From contig OZ038433.1 in assembly GCA_964036275.1 (NCBI GenBank), positions 49,426,605 through 49,490,604 on the forward strand: DNA of 64,000 nucleotides, given 5' to 3'. The number at the start of each line of letters is the position of its first letter. Position 1 is the stretch's first letter. Below the pieces are notes generated by a model. The model had not been told where the DNA came from, did no database searches, and saw only the letters and a program-made list of their open reading frames with translations. The position numbers and the translations under genes are program-made. Source of the DNA: Litoditis marina (lineage: Eukaryota > Nematoda > Chromadorea > Rhabditida > Rhabditidae). Of this stretch, positions 1-12,240 are shown in pieces.

Positions 1-2707
1 GGTTCCCTTCCACTTCAGTTCTAGAGCATCAAACATCAGGCGACACAATTCTTGAACATCGTGCTGGTCGTAGGCTGAAAAATCAGATCTAGTCCACTGC
101 ACTAGTAGAACGTTTATGTGGACCAATCCCGTGTCAACGGTCCTTTAAACTGCAATTGAAAAAAGTATTGCAGTTTAAGGGACTGAAGCGTTGGAGTTGG
201 ACAACACAATCGTCCTTCTTTAATTCCGGGAATAATACTCATTACCAGAGAGAAATGATTTAGGGGAAAAATGTACAATTGCCCCCCAAAGCCTGCAGTA
301 AATAAGCATGGTGTATAATCGCCCCCCAAAGATAGGGAGCGATTGTAGTACGGGCCCTCCATTTTCGACCAGGGTGGGGGGGCAAATGTAAACTACTCCC
401 TGATTTAGTATTCGGTCTCTGTAACTATTGCTTAAGATATCCCCACGCAATCTAATGTTCGAATATTCATCGAAAAATTAACTGCTTCTCACGTAAATAC
501 GTCGAACGCACTAATTTAGAATCATGACTGTTCAAACTTCACCAGGTTTCCCAGAAGAGGAGCCTAATTTCAGTTGCTGCTACCATTTAGCCAGATTTGC
601 CAGACAGTCCCCACTCCCCAGTAAAATTGTCGAAAAAAAAATGTATGTTGCCATAACACACAAGTGTACCTTCATTGCTGTGCCATCCGAAACTAGCGGT
701 GAGCTCCTTCGTTTCCAATGCATTTCTGTCCGTTGTTTGGAGCAGAAGAAAGAGTTTTTGTAGTTGACAGGGGATCGATGACTCGCCACTACCCTTCCCA
801 CTCTTGTACTCCCAACTGAAAACAGAACAATGACATGAAAAGAGCAAAGTATATATAAAAAAAGCCGGGAAATACCGAAATAGACCACTTGCCAATCCTG
901 AGCACATTCAGGCATTTCTGGTTTAAAATTTTAAATACGCATACAACTGATACGATAAACCTTCTTTGTAAAAAAATTTCCTAAACTTACATAGATAACT
1001 ATACTTTTCCATTTCAAATTATCAAGGGTCACCCACTCGGGTAGCCTAAAAATGTGACAAAACCGGGTTGGGTCACCAAAAAACCGAGAAGTGATAGATG
1101 AAAGGTTCACCAAAAATACATGAAAGCTTTAAATATGACGCCACCCACCGGTAAAGTGCATTTCTAAATTCCGGTGTCATGTACAGCGACTGAATCAGAC
1201 TGTTCAGGTAACATGTCATAGCCTGAAAGTACATAAAACCGTGAGAAAGATAACTTTTTACGATGAGTTATGGTGTTTCCTAACACCCAAATGCCCCAAA
1301 CAGTAGTGATCGTGTTTGTCCACCTGAACATTTTCTTATATATTAGCAACATTGGCTGAAAAGGCATGAAAACTGAAACAAAGAGGCCCTTTTCGGTCAA
1401 AATTGGGGTGATTTGGGTGTTTTTATACTATGGTATAGTTGAATTTCACGTGTTTTACTGAATATCGACCCATCTTATGCAATAATGTACGATATACCTG
1501 ATTGACCAATCCCACATACTTATGACCATTCTCGTCCAAAGGTGGTCCTTCGACAACATTCGGCAATGAGTCGGTGGTACCGTATGCCCCCATGATGGTA
1601 CTGGGAGGGGCTGTCAGGGCGAGCGGAGGGGCCGGAACTGGGGCCGGCGCTGACAAATAACAGAAATCATATAGTGTATATTTTATTTAAAATAACAATA
1701 TTTGTTGTCATTAAGACTTTTGGATGTTATTATGGAAATTACACATAGAGCACATATTTCCATAATAACAAATCATATAGTTACACCAGTCGATGACCTT
1801 CTACACTAGAAGTAAACTGAACAGTCACGTTAAGTTAGCATTCTAATGGGAAATCGTACACTTTGTCATTCCACGTTTGTGAGCTCTGTGGCCGTATTAT
1901 GTCCCGGGAAGGTGAAAAAGCTTCCCGCGCCTCTGGACCCTCATCACCAGCAAACTATTTTCGCGCTCTACCTTCTCGGCTTTCCGCGGAAGGTATTTTA
2001 GCTTCCCGAGAATTGGTCAATAAATACGGCCACAGCTGTGCTCAACATGTTTAACGTGAGACGGGACTGTGCAAATGACTAGACGTATTCTCACCGGGTT
2101 TCGCATGAATATCAGTAGTTGCGGCGGCTCTGCTCAATTGCATGTCGCCCCCAGGTAGACCCTGGCTAGAGGAGGCAGTGAACTGAACTCCTTTCTGGTT
2201 ACCCGTCACGTTTAGACCTGGAACATGAGAATTTTGGCAAATTCTACGAGAAACCGGGTATTTCGTTGAGGGAACCTTCAACGGGTTACCTGGTTAACTC
2301 TTTTGCAACCCTCTTTTACAACGTATTTTGGGGTTACCAACTGGTTAACAAAAGGGTTAAACAGGTAATCCGGCTAATGGTTAACTGTTAGGGTTAACGA
2401 AGTACCGTGATAAATGAAGAATTCGCCCTATTTTTCGGGAATACCAAAACGAATCACTCAGTCAGTCAATACAGGCTGAACTCTTGAGAAAACAACAATT
2501 CAGTGAATATGAATATATCATGAGCGTAAACCATTTCACTTAATATTATTTGACGTGATGCTACAGTATAAACTAAAAACTCACTTATCACTTATGTTCA
2601 CTTATGAACTTATGATTATTATTAAAATAAAGGGTGAACATACCGTTTGAAGTTGAGGGAGAAGCTTTCGATTTATCTCCATCGGTTGTGATTGTTACCA
2701 TACCAGC
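1..2707 (-). CDS. usp47: USP47-like ubiquitin carboxyl-terminal hydrolase, N-terminal part (runs off left edge)
   Basis: Cysteine protease of the USP (peptidase C19) family, expected to remove ubiquitin from substrates; human USP47 acts in DNA repair and cell signalling (family knowledge). Minus-strand exons in coding order are 2707-2644, 2217-2095, 1649-1498, 1222-1149, 815-670 and 74-1. All junctions keep phase and give 211 continuous codons. The catalytic Cys box reads [18 protein letters not shown], followed by [14 protein letters not shown], then [20 protein letters not shown], very close to human USP47. The catalytic His box and the rest of the domain lie beyond base 1. The region before the Cys box is only about 80 residues, low-complexity and Pro/Ser-rich, much shorter than in vertebrates. 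A start ATG may be at 2701, 6 nt after a TTTCAG, or upstream exons were missed. The last intron contains a foldback element. Confidence 0.88.
105..222. repeat. Family A foldback element (copy 1) in USP47 intron
   Basis: The two halves are inverted repeats of each other. The outer part carries GTTTATGTGGACCAATCCC and the inner part CCTTTAAACTGCAATTG with its reverse complement, separated by a few bases. Bases 80-104 just outside it (AGATCTAGTCC...CTAGTAGAACG) also occur between two adjacent copies at 36346-36590, so this copy looks like the surviving half of a dimer. Confidence 0.8.
2279..2420. repeat. Family E element (GGTTAACC-rich)
   Basis: Stretch of interspersed GGTTAACC, GGTTACC and GGTTAAC motifs in both orientations. 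It shares the order of its segments with 3020-3310 and 31440-31612, including a shared right end reading roughly TTAACTG-NN-AGGGTTAACGAA followed by accgggttaa-type sequence. It lies in an intron of the USP47-like gene. Confidence 0.6.
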
Positions 2708-3019
2708 CTGAAACTTGCATTATTTAACCAGACACTGGAAAACTTGAACGGATAGAGAAAATAGTGAGCGTCATACTATACATCTAAAGAGTTGCTGTAT
2801 GCTTGATGCTTCACATTTTTAAAAACAAAATTATGGAATCAACAAGGAAAAGTTAATCAGACTAATAAAACAACTAATAAAATTACGGTTGGTGTAGAAA
2901 GTGTACGTGAAACGTGATCGCAAAATCGAGAAATGAACAAAACAACGCTGATGGTTAACTGATGACATCCCGAGTAATACTACCCCATCCATATCGTATG
3001 AAGTTGAAACTAGCATGCA

Positions 3020-3310
3020 TGGGTCAACCCTTTTGTTAAGTTCTTTCTAACCCTTCTTCACAATGTCTTTTCGAGCAACTTTGCGTTCACCAAGTGGTTG
3101 AGAAAAGGGTTAACCAGGTATATACCACTAACCCGGATCCGGGTTAGTATTTAAAGTAGGACGATTAATGTGCTCCAATCTCGGCGCGTCAGTCCTTTAA
3201 ACTGCAATTGAAAAATGTATTGCAGTTTAAAGGACTGAAGTGTTGAGATTGGAGCACATAATCGTCATTCTTTAACTGCTAGGGTAAACGAAATTACGAA
3301 ATACCGGGTT
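3020..3310. repeat. Family E element split by insertion of a family A element
   Basis: The left part (3020-3149) and right part (3276-3310) match consecutive segments of the uninterrupted copy at 31440-31612. Between them sits a complete family A foldback at 3150-3275, with TTTAA at both ends as a possible target duplication. Confidence 0.65.
3150..3275. repeat. Family A foldback element (copy 2)
   Basis: Begins TTTAAAGTAGGACGATTA and ends ATCGTCATTCTTTAA. The central arms CAGTCCTTTAAACTGCAA and TTGCAGTTTAAAGGACTG are perfectly complementary around a short AT-rich loop. The outer arms are diverged (GTGCTCCAATC and GATTGGAGCAC). Confidence 0.85.
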
Positions 3311-3708
3311 AAATAAAGAACTCCCCGGCAATGACGTAAAGTAAAGCTTGAGCTTAGATCACTTTATCTGGATGCCAAATCATAAAAGAGAATGTATTTT
3401 GCGGAAGATGACGTGCTCAATGCGCACTTCAATGTTGAAGAGGCGCCCTCCAAAGACATTTGGGGGATTAAATGGGCTTGCAGAGAAGTAATAATAATAT
3501 GGATGCGGCGAGCCGAAACGCAGTGATTAGTCAGGCTTAAAGGCAAGTGCTTAAAATTAGGACAAACACTTTATCGAGCACATGCTAGGTCTGTATCAGT
3601 TATGGTCTCCATGTGACATTTCAAGTGTTGATCTTTGCCGAGGTGAGAAAACGAGAAAGGTGGTGTAATGCACGTCATAGATTGTGCAGATCATTAACCA
3701 CATCAGTC

Positions 3709-3793
3709 GTTAACCGAGTTCAAATTAACCAGTACACCACGGTTTTACTAGTTAACCGAGTTCAAATTAACCAGTTCACCACGGTTTTACTAG
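3709..3793. repeat. 42-bp tandem duplication
   Basis: Two head-to-tail 42-bp units starting GTTAACCGAGTTCAAATT at 3709 and 3751, with one visible difference. Confidence 0.9.
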
Positions 3794-4644
3794 TAACCAC
3801 TCGTAACTTGTGACCCGTTTTTACAAACAATATATCTTAAAGAAATACATAGTTACCAAATAGTTAACCAAGTGTTTAAGTTTGCAAACTAGTTAACCAG
3901 GAACCCAGTATACTCTAGTAACTGCGGTTAGACGTCTGTTTAACGCAAGAATTCCCTTCAGAATGCGTAACCAATGATATTAACTACTAACTAACCAACC
4001 AACTTAGTACAGGAGACCGCTCGTTTTCAAAAACATAGGTGGCTGAGCCGAGATGAAAACTAATGTGAATAGTTTTAGCAACTATGACATAGACACATCG
4101 GATAAAAATTATATTTGAAGAACTCGAGACTTCACCTTGTAATAAATTTTTATCGCGCGCGGCCAAAAATGTGGGGCGTACTTGTAATTCCAACCGCCTT
4201 CAAAAAAGCTGTCAATAACTCATCGTAAACGTTACAAATAGAAAGTTCAAATTGTGAATTTGAAACGTCTTTATTTGTCCAGTTTACCATTCATATTCGG
4301 TCGAACTGACTTCGGGATGATGCTGAGGTACTAAATCAACCCTTGTTCAAATGTTTCAGACCAGTAGCTCGTGATTTCGATTGAACTGTTGCTGAATGTT
4401 CAGCTGAATACAGTGACATTTAGAGCGTTTTTGAGTGGATAAGAACTCAAAGTGGGAAAGTTAACACCCAATAATGAACCATATAAACATAATTGTCAAC
4501 TACTACTACAGAGAAATACAGCTGAAGAGCTTGAAAATATTGAAACTTTTATGTAAAAGAGAGTTTCTGATGGTAGCCTATATTTCTTCGACAGAATAGA
4601 AGTTTTGGAGCATTTCATTCTACACGTTTCGGTCACAAACTATT

Positions 4645-4791
4645 CACGTTTTCACACCTTTGCGTGAAAATATCTACCAACTGTAGATCGTTTCACGTTT
4701 TCACACCTTTGCGTGATAATATCTACCAACTGTGGATAGTTTCACGTTTTCACACCTTTGCGTGGAAATGTCTACCAACTGTAGATCGTTT
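4645..4791. repeat. 49-bp unit repeated three times
   Basis: Units start with CACGTTTTCACACCTTTGCG at 4645, 4694 and 4743. They differ at a few bases (GTAGATC versus GTGGATA in the second half). Confidence 0.9.
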
Positions 4792-5459
4792 TCTATCTAA
4801 CCTTTCTAGATTCAAAACGACCTTCGAGTATTACTTCTGATAGTTTGCCTAGTACGATTAGATAACAAAATACCGAAATATAACAATTTTTCGAAGTGTG
4901 TCCCAACTCTGTCTGAATGTCTCAACCATACTGTAAAGGATCATAAGTGCACGGAACGGACTATATTGCACGCTCGTGCTCGTGCAAGTATGAGCTGTCA
5001 ATGAGCATACTTTCCAAATGAATATAGAAAACATCCTAACAACTACAGCTACCATAATTGAAATATTTTTTTCGCTTTCTTCCATCTTGATTATGTATAG
5101 TTGTAGTATTCACTGCTACTTATCTAGTGGCTGACGCAATTCCGAATGGTCATTGCACATATTGGTCACAAATCGATTACCGCCCTGTATATAAAGCGGC
5201 GCCCAGGTTTGGATAGACTATCAGCTATTCATATTCCCTATAGACTTCATAACCTAAGTATTTACGCTTCTCCATAAAAGTACTTTTGCTTAAAGAAAAC
5301 ATAAGAATTTATTTACTTTCAGAGTTTGTTTTATATTCTGTTTTAGTTATAATCATAGTTTTTTTTCATATTCATCTCCGACCCTCGCAGCTAGACATAA
5401 ATGTATTTTCTTGGGCAGTAAACGAAAACTATCCCAAAATAAAAGCATAGCGCCTTATA

Positions 5460-5875
5460 TGCAGGACTCAAAACAGCTCACCGCGCTAACCATTGATACG
5501 CACATTGATCAATCTGAGAGTCGCTTATTACGTCCATAATGTGAATTTTAATGAGTTTTTTTTGCTGAGAATACAAATCATTTTATGGCAATGTGGATAG
5601 TATCAACTACACGAAACGAAATACGTTGTATACATCCAGTCCTTGAAACAGCTCACTGCGCTAACTAGAGTCAGTTTTCTGTTCACTTATCCTCTCGATA
5701 TTGATCAATATTAATTTGAGAGTCTTTATTACTTGTTAGTTTTAATGAGTTTTATTGCTGAGAGAACAAATAATTTTTTATGGCAGTTCAATATGGTACC
5801 AACTACACAAATTGACAATATGCAGTATACATCCAGTCCTTGAAACAGCTGACCGCTCTAATACCAGACAAACTG
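5460..5875. repeat. Decayed tandem repeat of about 185 bp
   Basis: The block AACAGCTCACYGCGCTAAC recurs near 5471, 5648 and, altered, near 5842. Between these points the order gagagtc, ttattac, aatgagtttt, gctgagaa, tatggcag and actacac is repeated. About two and a half copies are present. Confidence 0.7.
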
Positions 5876-7771
5876 TCGTGTTCATTCATACTTTTGCATA
5901 GCGACTGAACTGAAAGTAATTTATGTTTTTCTATACGTTGCTCTTGATTTGTGTTAGTCCTAAGCATATGGTTTGTTCATTTTCTATAACATTGATGTTA
6001 TTTCCCCGCGAAAGCTTTTTGTTCAGAGAATTTTGACAAACTATCACTTTTCTTACATTTAATTAAAATAATTCTTTTTCAAATGTGCAAATGCTGATGA
6101 TTTGTTTTTCATGAAAGTTTACCATGGAAACAATCTACTAGGTAGATATTGCTCGTTATTTCTATGCCGATTCCTACAGTATGACTTCGCAATTCCCATT
6201 CCGTTTTTCTATATGTCAGAATGATCGGAAACTCTTTCTTATTCTGGTAAACGCTCCTTCATCCTTACAGCTACTTTACGCAGAAGAAAATACAATAAAG
6301 CGATGTTTTCAACAATAAGCACTCGTAAGAAGCTGCAAATGTATACCGTTGTAGGAGTCCTCACGTAGGAATGGATTGAACCATTTAGCTCTCTCCATTA
6401 ATGCCCGTAAATCTACGTAAAGTACAACCTAAGTTCCACATGTGTCTCACGTTTAACGAGCATTTTCCATGAATGTAGCCCAAACTGAAGATTTTAGGTT
6501 CTTTTGGAAGTTTTACAAGCCACCTAAAAATTCGATGTTTCCCAATTGCTACAAACATACAGGGCGCCAAACCTACCTCCCTTTCTCCCGAACAGTTCTT
6601 CACGTTCTCACGTAAATCTCTACAGTAAGACTTTCCAACTGTGAGGAACGATTCGCTCTTCCACTACATGTTCGGAACCGTTTTCCAAAAGTCGATGTTT
6701 TCATTATAAAAAATGTTAAAGTTCCTGGAAAGCTGTAATAGTAGACGTAGGGAAATTTCAGACCAGCTTCATGTCTTGTTTCCCTGTTGGGTCCAGCTTA
6801 CCTCAGTATTGCGTTTCACGTGTCACGCCCCTGTGAGTGTGTTACACGTTATTCGTCCATCAATTTTTTTCACGTGCTATTTTCACGTGCTGTGTTTTTG
6901 CGGGTCACGTTTCATATTCTGTAAGCTTTCTTCCACGTTTTGTCTGATTCCATGACATACTCGTAAACATTGGTAGTTATGGGTCATTTCTCTTGAATAT
7001 TTACTAATCTGAAGCTGTAAGAGTCACGAACACCCCAAATATCATATGCGCGTGCTCGTAAAATGAGTGATAAGCAGTACGTACCAGTACGTCCATATCT
7101 GAGATGATATTTGGTTACTTTACGATTCTGGAAAAAACAGTACGAGATTACCAAAATGGCCATCACTAGTTCATTGTTTGTTGTCCTGTAGTCCAATTGT
7201 GAGATCATTTTTCATGTTTTCAATAATTATAAAACTTGCAATTTACATCATGATTCGCAAACGTGTTATGAAAAACTGCAGACATATGTTTACGCTCCTT
7301 AGCTTTTCAGCTGACTATTGAACCATTTCTAGTTCAACTATGGCAGTATTTTGAAGTTCGATCAGAAATTCGTTTTACTTTAAAAGAGTTTTACTCGATA
7401 AACAATCTTAGAATATATTAACTACACAATCCCATTTAATAGCTCACACCTATGCTAGTAAACATAATATCATTGAAGTTTTCAAGTAAAAGTCTGGAAC
7501 AGGGCTTGATACCGTATACTCTTCTCGTCTTTGTGTCGTCTGTGTTCGTTCAAAATGATCAACCGTTCATAAACCAACGTTTTCATTGTAGACGATGACA
7601 TGTCTTCATTTGTATTACAAAAATATGAATCAACATTTACTTGTTTGAACGATGAAATTTTCGTTCGAAGAGAATATGTTTTATCTAACGAGGTGCGGTA
7701 TTTTTCTTGAATTTTAGCTAGCTGAACATCAATTTTTTAATACAATGTATTAATTTCACGTTTTCAGAAAA

Positions 7772-10700
7772 ATGGCTCTAGAACGCGCGTACCTCGGCAT
7801 GCAATGTTTCTGGGGAGAATCAGCTTTCGCCAAGGTCGGTGAAATGTTTCACGCCTGTCATGAAGACTTCCCAACTTTCATACTCCCGATAGTTCTTTCG
7901 CTCGTGTGATATCATGATAAAAAGCTAACGTGTCACACTATAAGATCACACGAAGCTTGATGAAAAATTAAACAAATTTTTCACAGCGCGTGTGATCTAG
8001 TTCTTATGAAACATATTTCGCGTTCAAGTTCAAGAGTACTTGAAGAAAAGGTGCAGGTTAAATTAGAATACGCAGAATCCACCGGAAAATTAGAATATGT
8101 AGATACGGTATTGATTTTTATAGATCAAAGGAGTCCAGAAAACGCGTGTTGGTTATGCTGGCGGGACCACCGTCAAACCCACGTACAGAAACATTGGCGA
8201 TCATACAGGTATATAAGGTGTGCCCGAGTCATCTTTGTAGTTTGATCTCGATCCACGCGTTAATTCACTCTAAAACTACTTAAAGTTCACTACTCAAAAC
8301 CACGGAAACGAACTATAAATACAGCGGTAAGCAACATAAACCAAATACGCGTGCTTCGAAAAAAAACCTTCATGTGTCCTGAAGCACAGCGTCATGTTTT
8401 CAGGTTACTTGTTTTTTAGGAACTCACCTAATACTGTGGTTTGTAATGTATTCATGAAACATCTTACACATTCTGCACGAAAATAAATGCAAATTTTAAC
8501 GACACTATAACTGTTCAGCGAAAGTTCATGATATATTTACTATTGACTAGTTCATGTTTCTGTTTCAGAGATCACAGAGGTCCAGTTCGATCCGGCCACA
8601 ATTTCTTATCGTCAGGTGAGATTTGTAAATTGTTAGTTTTCATTAAAAATTAATGTTATCAGTATAAACAAAGTCTACTGCCTAAATAATGGGGGTGCCA
8701 CATTGAAGTGTTGTTGTCATGTGCTCACCTTCTTCGTGTATTTGTGATTCCAAATGAGGGAACATACTAATCTAGAACTAGACGGAATGATCCATAGGGG
8801 GTATGAAGGAACAGAATAAGTTGTGTAGTTTATTGATATTTCCCATTCTCAAGTAATCAAATGTGTTCTTATGAAACTGAACAATCGCTAACAGAAGTTC
8901 GAAACTACAACGTTGTGAAAAATGGACTGAAGTATTCATACCGGAACTGTACGCATTTCATTTTACGTTAGTTTAGATCTAACTGACAATACATCTGCGA
9001 TAAAGAGTTCTCTGACCGCTCTACTAAATTGAGCAAACCGTGGATAGATTGTTTGAATTTTCTGTTCGAGTCTCAGAAGTATCAAATAATACCCAGCCAA
9101 CAGCCTATAAAGTAGGTGTGCGACATCGAACTGTTGTTGCCAGGTGCTCGATTTCTTCTGGTCGCACCACAACCCAGCTGAGAGAAGGAAGAAACAGTAT
9201 CAGTCGGCCATTCTCTACGTGAATGACGAACAGAAAGCTGTTGCAGAACAGACTTTGGAAACGGAAAAAGTACGTTTTTTTCATATATTTCATATCCTCC
9301 TGTTCTCGGCTAGCAGTTTCTAGGATTTACATTTTGAACACTTATCAATATACTTTTGAACGTTGAGGTGTTTGTTCATATACATATTCATATACATGAT
9401 TCATTGAAAGACCTTTTGTTGTTTTAATTGTTCATGTTTTAAAAATTTCCATCAATTTTTCTACAGAAACGTCTCGGTTTCGTCGAAACCTATGTTTCTA
9501 AACTCGACGTGTTCTATCAAGCTGAGGATTATCATCAGAAGTATTGGCTACGTGCCAAGACGGACATTTTCAATGAGGTATAGTCCTATCATGTGGACTT
9601 TCACAGGGTATAATTATACTTTTCTGAGGTCATTTCTCATACAAAACACAGAAATTTGTTTCCAACAAGTTATAATATCCAATGAAATCATATCATACTA
9701 TCATAATATATCACAATATCATACTAAAGGGGTGTATGAGTGTATCAAACAATGCATCATATAGGCATTTAATCAAAATTTACTGCGCAATGGGCAGATT
9801 TTCAATCGCCGGTTCATGTTCACACCTTATCATTCGGTCAAGGGTTTCGCGCACTGTATATTACCTGTGAGCGTGCAACAACGACGTTATTAAGTCGTTG
9901 AACTCAAATGTAGGAATGTAGAATAGTTATTTGTTAAAAAGGGACGATTATGTGGACCAATCCCAACCCTTCAGTCCTTTAAACTGCAATACCTTTTTTC
10001 AATTGCAGTCTAAAGGACCGATGACACGGGATTGATCCGCATAATCGTCCTGCTTTAATGCTGAAAGCGGGACATCAACCAAAACATGTAAGGGAGATAT
10101 AAACTGATTATTTTATAAACATTTTGTCTAGGAATGACAATAATATACTCTTTTCGATTCGAGAGTCTGTGATAACAGAGAAGATCGGATCAGATATTTG
10201 CGTTTTGTGATTGTTAGTTTGATGTTTTATAAGGTTCAATCATCCCAATGTTTCAGCTCAAACTCTCCGATGAACAAGTCGCCAGCTCCGTACTCGCCGC
10301 TAAGGTGAGGCACGTAAAACGATACCATCAAACACTGAACTAACTACTAATGTTATATTTCCGTATCACTTCCTACAGCGAAACTTTGATTGAGAATGAG
10401 AGTAAAGGGTTCGCTCAGGGAAGGGCAAGTGGACACGGAGAACACATATTTTGATCCTGTTATTGTTAGATTTGGTTGCAGATCGAGATACAACCCAGAT
10501 TTGGTAATCTCTATCGAACAATGCAATATAATTTATAAAAATTTCGACTTTATTACTGAGTCTCGCAAAGTGTATTTTGACCTATCCTGCTTTGTTTGTT
10601 GTTTGATCCCGTCGCTTTTGGTCGAAATTCGCATAATAGAGGATTAATCGAGGTCAACAACTACAACCAAGACTTGAAGGGGGACAGAAAGAAAGAGAAA

Positions 10701-11258
10701 GAAAGAGAAAGAGAGAGAAAGGGTATGAAAGAGCTGCTCAAGATAAACCGATCTATACCTTTGTTTGTTCGAACTAACCAACTGAATTTGCACACGGTCC
10801 ACATGTTTTCATCTGTTTTGGCGCGCGCAACGTTATGTTTAGGTACCGCGGGGTACCTAAACTAGCTTTCCATTCTGCCCTCCTTTAATAGCTCTCTATA
10901 CCTTGTTTTATCGCGTTTTTCAATAAAAAGTATGTTCTAGTTGAATGTGTACACGACGGGGTACAACGATTTTTCTTTGTTCGCAAAACGAACTATAGAG
11001 CCAACTCAGATTTGGCTACTCGCAATGCAACATCATTTATTGATGTCGATTAGCGAAATTAGAAATGTATAAAATTGAGTAACATTTATACCACTTTTTC
11101 TAAAGAAAATAATGTTCCAGATGAATGCCTACGTGACGGGATACACCGACTTTTCTGAGCTGGAGCAGCTGAAGAGCGAGTTCCACCTGAGTGACGAGCT
11201 GGTCCAGAGAGTCAAGGACTTTGCCAGTACTGGGGGAGACCCTAGAGCCTGTCATTGA
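7772..11258 (+). CDS. msra: Peptide methionine sulfoxide reductase A (MsrA)
   Basis: Reduces methionine-S-sulfoxide in proteins and free Met using a catalytic Cys and thioredoxin-type recycling (family knowledge). Exons: 7772-7834, 8124-8208, 8569-8615, 9144-9269, 9467-9577, 10257-10304 and 11121-11258. All phases join to a 205-residue protein. It is recognisable from QCFWGESAFAK (residues 11-21, nucleophile Cys12; the usual GCFWG has Gln for the first Gly), VGYAGGTTVKPTYRNIGDHTE, FDPATISYRQ, FWSHHNP, QYQSAILYVNDEQK and FYQAEDYHQKYW. Cys204, next to last, is a candidate resolving Cys. The start ATG is 4 nt after a TTTTCAG, which suggests a trans-splice site; there is no signal peptide, so a cytosolic enzyme is likely. 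Intron 5 holds a family A foldback, and intron 6 holds a diverged second copy of the start of the last exon. Confidence 0.93.
9934..10058. repeat. Family A foldback element (copy 3) in MsrA intron 5
   Basis: Bounded by TTAA at both ends. GGGACGATTATGTGGACCAA at the left mirrors the ATAATCGTCC end at the right, and the inner arms AAACTGCAAT and ATTGCAGT are complementary. Confidence 0.85.
10683..10725. repeat. GA-rich simple repeat
   Basis: Imperfect GAAA/GAGA tract in the last MsrA intron. Confidence 0.8.
10941..11072 (+). pseudogene. Diverged copy of the MsrA last exon (alternative terminal exon or relic)
   Basis: Directly after a TTCTAG acceptor, the first 12 codons (LNVYTTGYNDFS) match the start of the true last exon (MNAYVTGYTDFS) at both DNA and protein level. 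The frame stays open for 43 codons to TAA at 11070-11072. The phase (0) is the one needed to join exon 6, so it could be used as an alternative end. After residue 12 the similarity to the true exon is lost, and the ELEQLKSEF region and the terminal Cys are absent. It may be a dead duplicate or a low-use alternative exon. Confidence 0.55.
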
Positions 11259-12115
11259 CAGATTCCCTAATACAGCAGGAACCTATTCAGTTTTTATGCT
11301 TTTAGGGTCATTTGAAACAATTATAGAACTGGTCTTCTCTCTATGTTCTCGAAAAAAGTACGATAACTACGAATAGTAAAACAGTTTGCTTTTTGACTTT
11401 TTTGTTTGAACTTGATCAAAATTGTATATCTCAGTTTTCAGTTTTTCATCGAAAAGTCCAAAAAAAAACGGAAAAATGATGTTGTATGCGTATCTTCCTG
11501 TGTACATGAGTTTGTTAGTCGTTTATTTAGCTAATCAAGTAAAGGACTGAGATAGATTTGTGCCAACCAGAATTCACACTATTATTTTGTTGTTCTTTTA
11601 AATGAGTGTGTACAGTCTAGCAATAAGTGTACGTATTTTGTGTTTCTGGAATGTAAATACTGTATCATTGATAAAATGTGTATCCATAGTGAGTACATAA
11701 ATGTTTTTAAGTGAAAGTTATATTTTATTTATTATTCGCACAGCCGGTATTAAAACTACAGCATAAATCGAAAATATGCTATAGGGTATGTTAAGTTAAT
11801 AGGTTCGGTCAACACACAACTATAGATTATAGACAGCTGCAGATGTTTCTCTACGTTATACGGACTAGTTCATTAACTTTTCGTAAAGAAGTTTGACTCA
11901 GCTCGTTGTAGAAGCCAGTGGCGAAAAACTATTTTTTTTCGATAATCGAGAAGTCAACGTTGAACATTGGGAAATCAAGTTTATTTTGGAAACAAATTTA
12001 AAACCTCTCAATTTAAAGCAATTCAAACATTACAGTTCTCAAACATGAACACATTGACCTCTAAACTAAAAGCATACTGTTAGAGTCTATGTAGAAATGA
12101 GAAACACTATAGCCC
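11259..12115. other. Intergenic stretch between convergent MsrA and GPCR genes
   Basis: Contains the 3' untranslated regions of both genes. AT-rich; no further exon or RNA gene was recognised. Confidence 0.5.
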
Positions 12116-12240
12116 TTAAAGAGGATCGATTATGGCGAATAATCCCGTGTCATCGGTCCTTTGAACTGCAATGTGAAAAAAAGTATTGCAGTTTGAAGGA
12201 CTGAAGCGTTGAGATTGGTCCACATAATCGCCCTTCTTTA
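12116..12240. repeat. Family A foldback element (copy 4) at the end of the GPCR gene
   Basis: Left end AAAGAGGATCGATTATGGCG, right end CCACATAATCGCCCTTCTTTA, with inner arms CCTTTGAACTGCAAT and ATTGCAGTTTGAAGG. Its last three bases (12238-12240), read on the minus strand, are the TAA stop codon of the GPCR. Confidence 0.85.

Larger units (their letters stand above)
2708..7771. other. Gene-poor 5-kb stretch between divergent USP47-like and MsrA genes
   Basis: No exon chain with supporting splice sites was found on either strand. The reading frames present are short, with no recognised motif. Upstream coding or untranslated exons of the USP47-like gene could still be hidden here. The stretch holds a family E element interrupted by a family A element (3020-3310), a 42-bp tandem duplication (3709-3793), a 49-bp triplicated unit (4645-4791) and a decayed repeat of about 185 bp (5460-5870). 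As the region between divergently transcribed genes it presumably carries both promoters, but no TATA-like or other site could be assigned. Confidence 0.6.

Noticed and set aside
580..915. 111-codon minus-strand frame overlapping the USP47-like exon
   Set aside because: It is in a different frame from the exon that joins in phase and matches USP47 (670-815).
3392..3530. Short plus-strand frame starting MYFAEDDVLNAHFN
   Set aside because: 45 codons, no splice partners and no recognised family; possibly a transposon scrap but unsupported.
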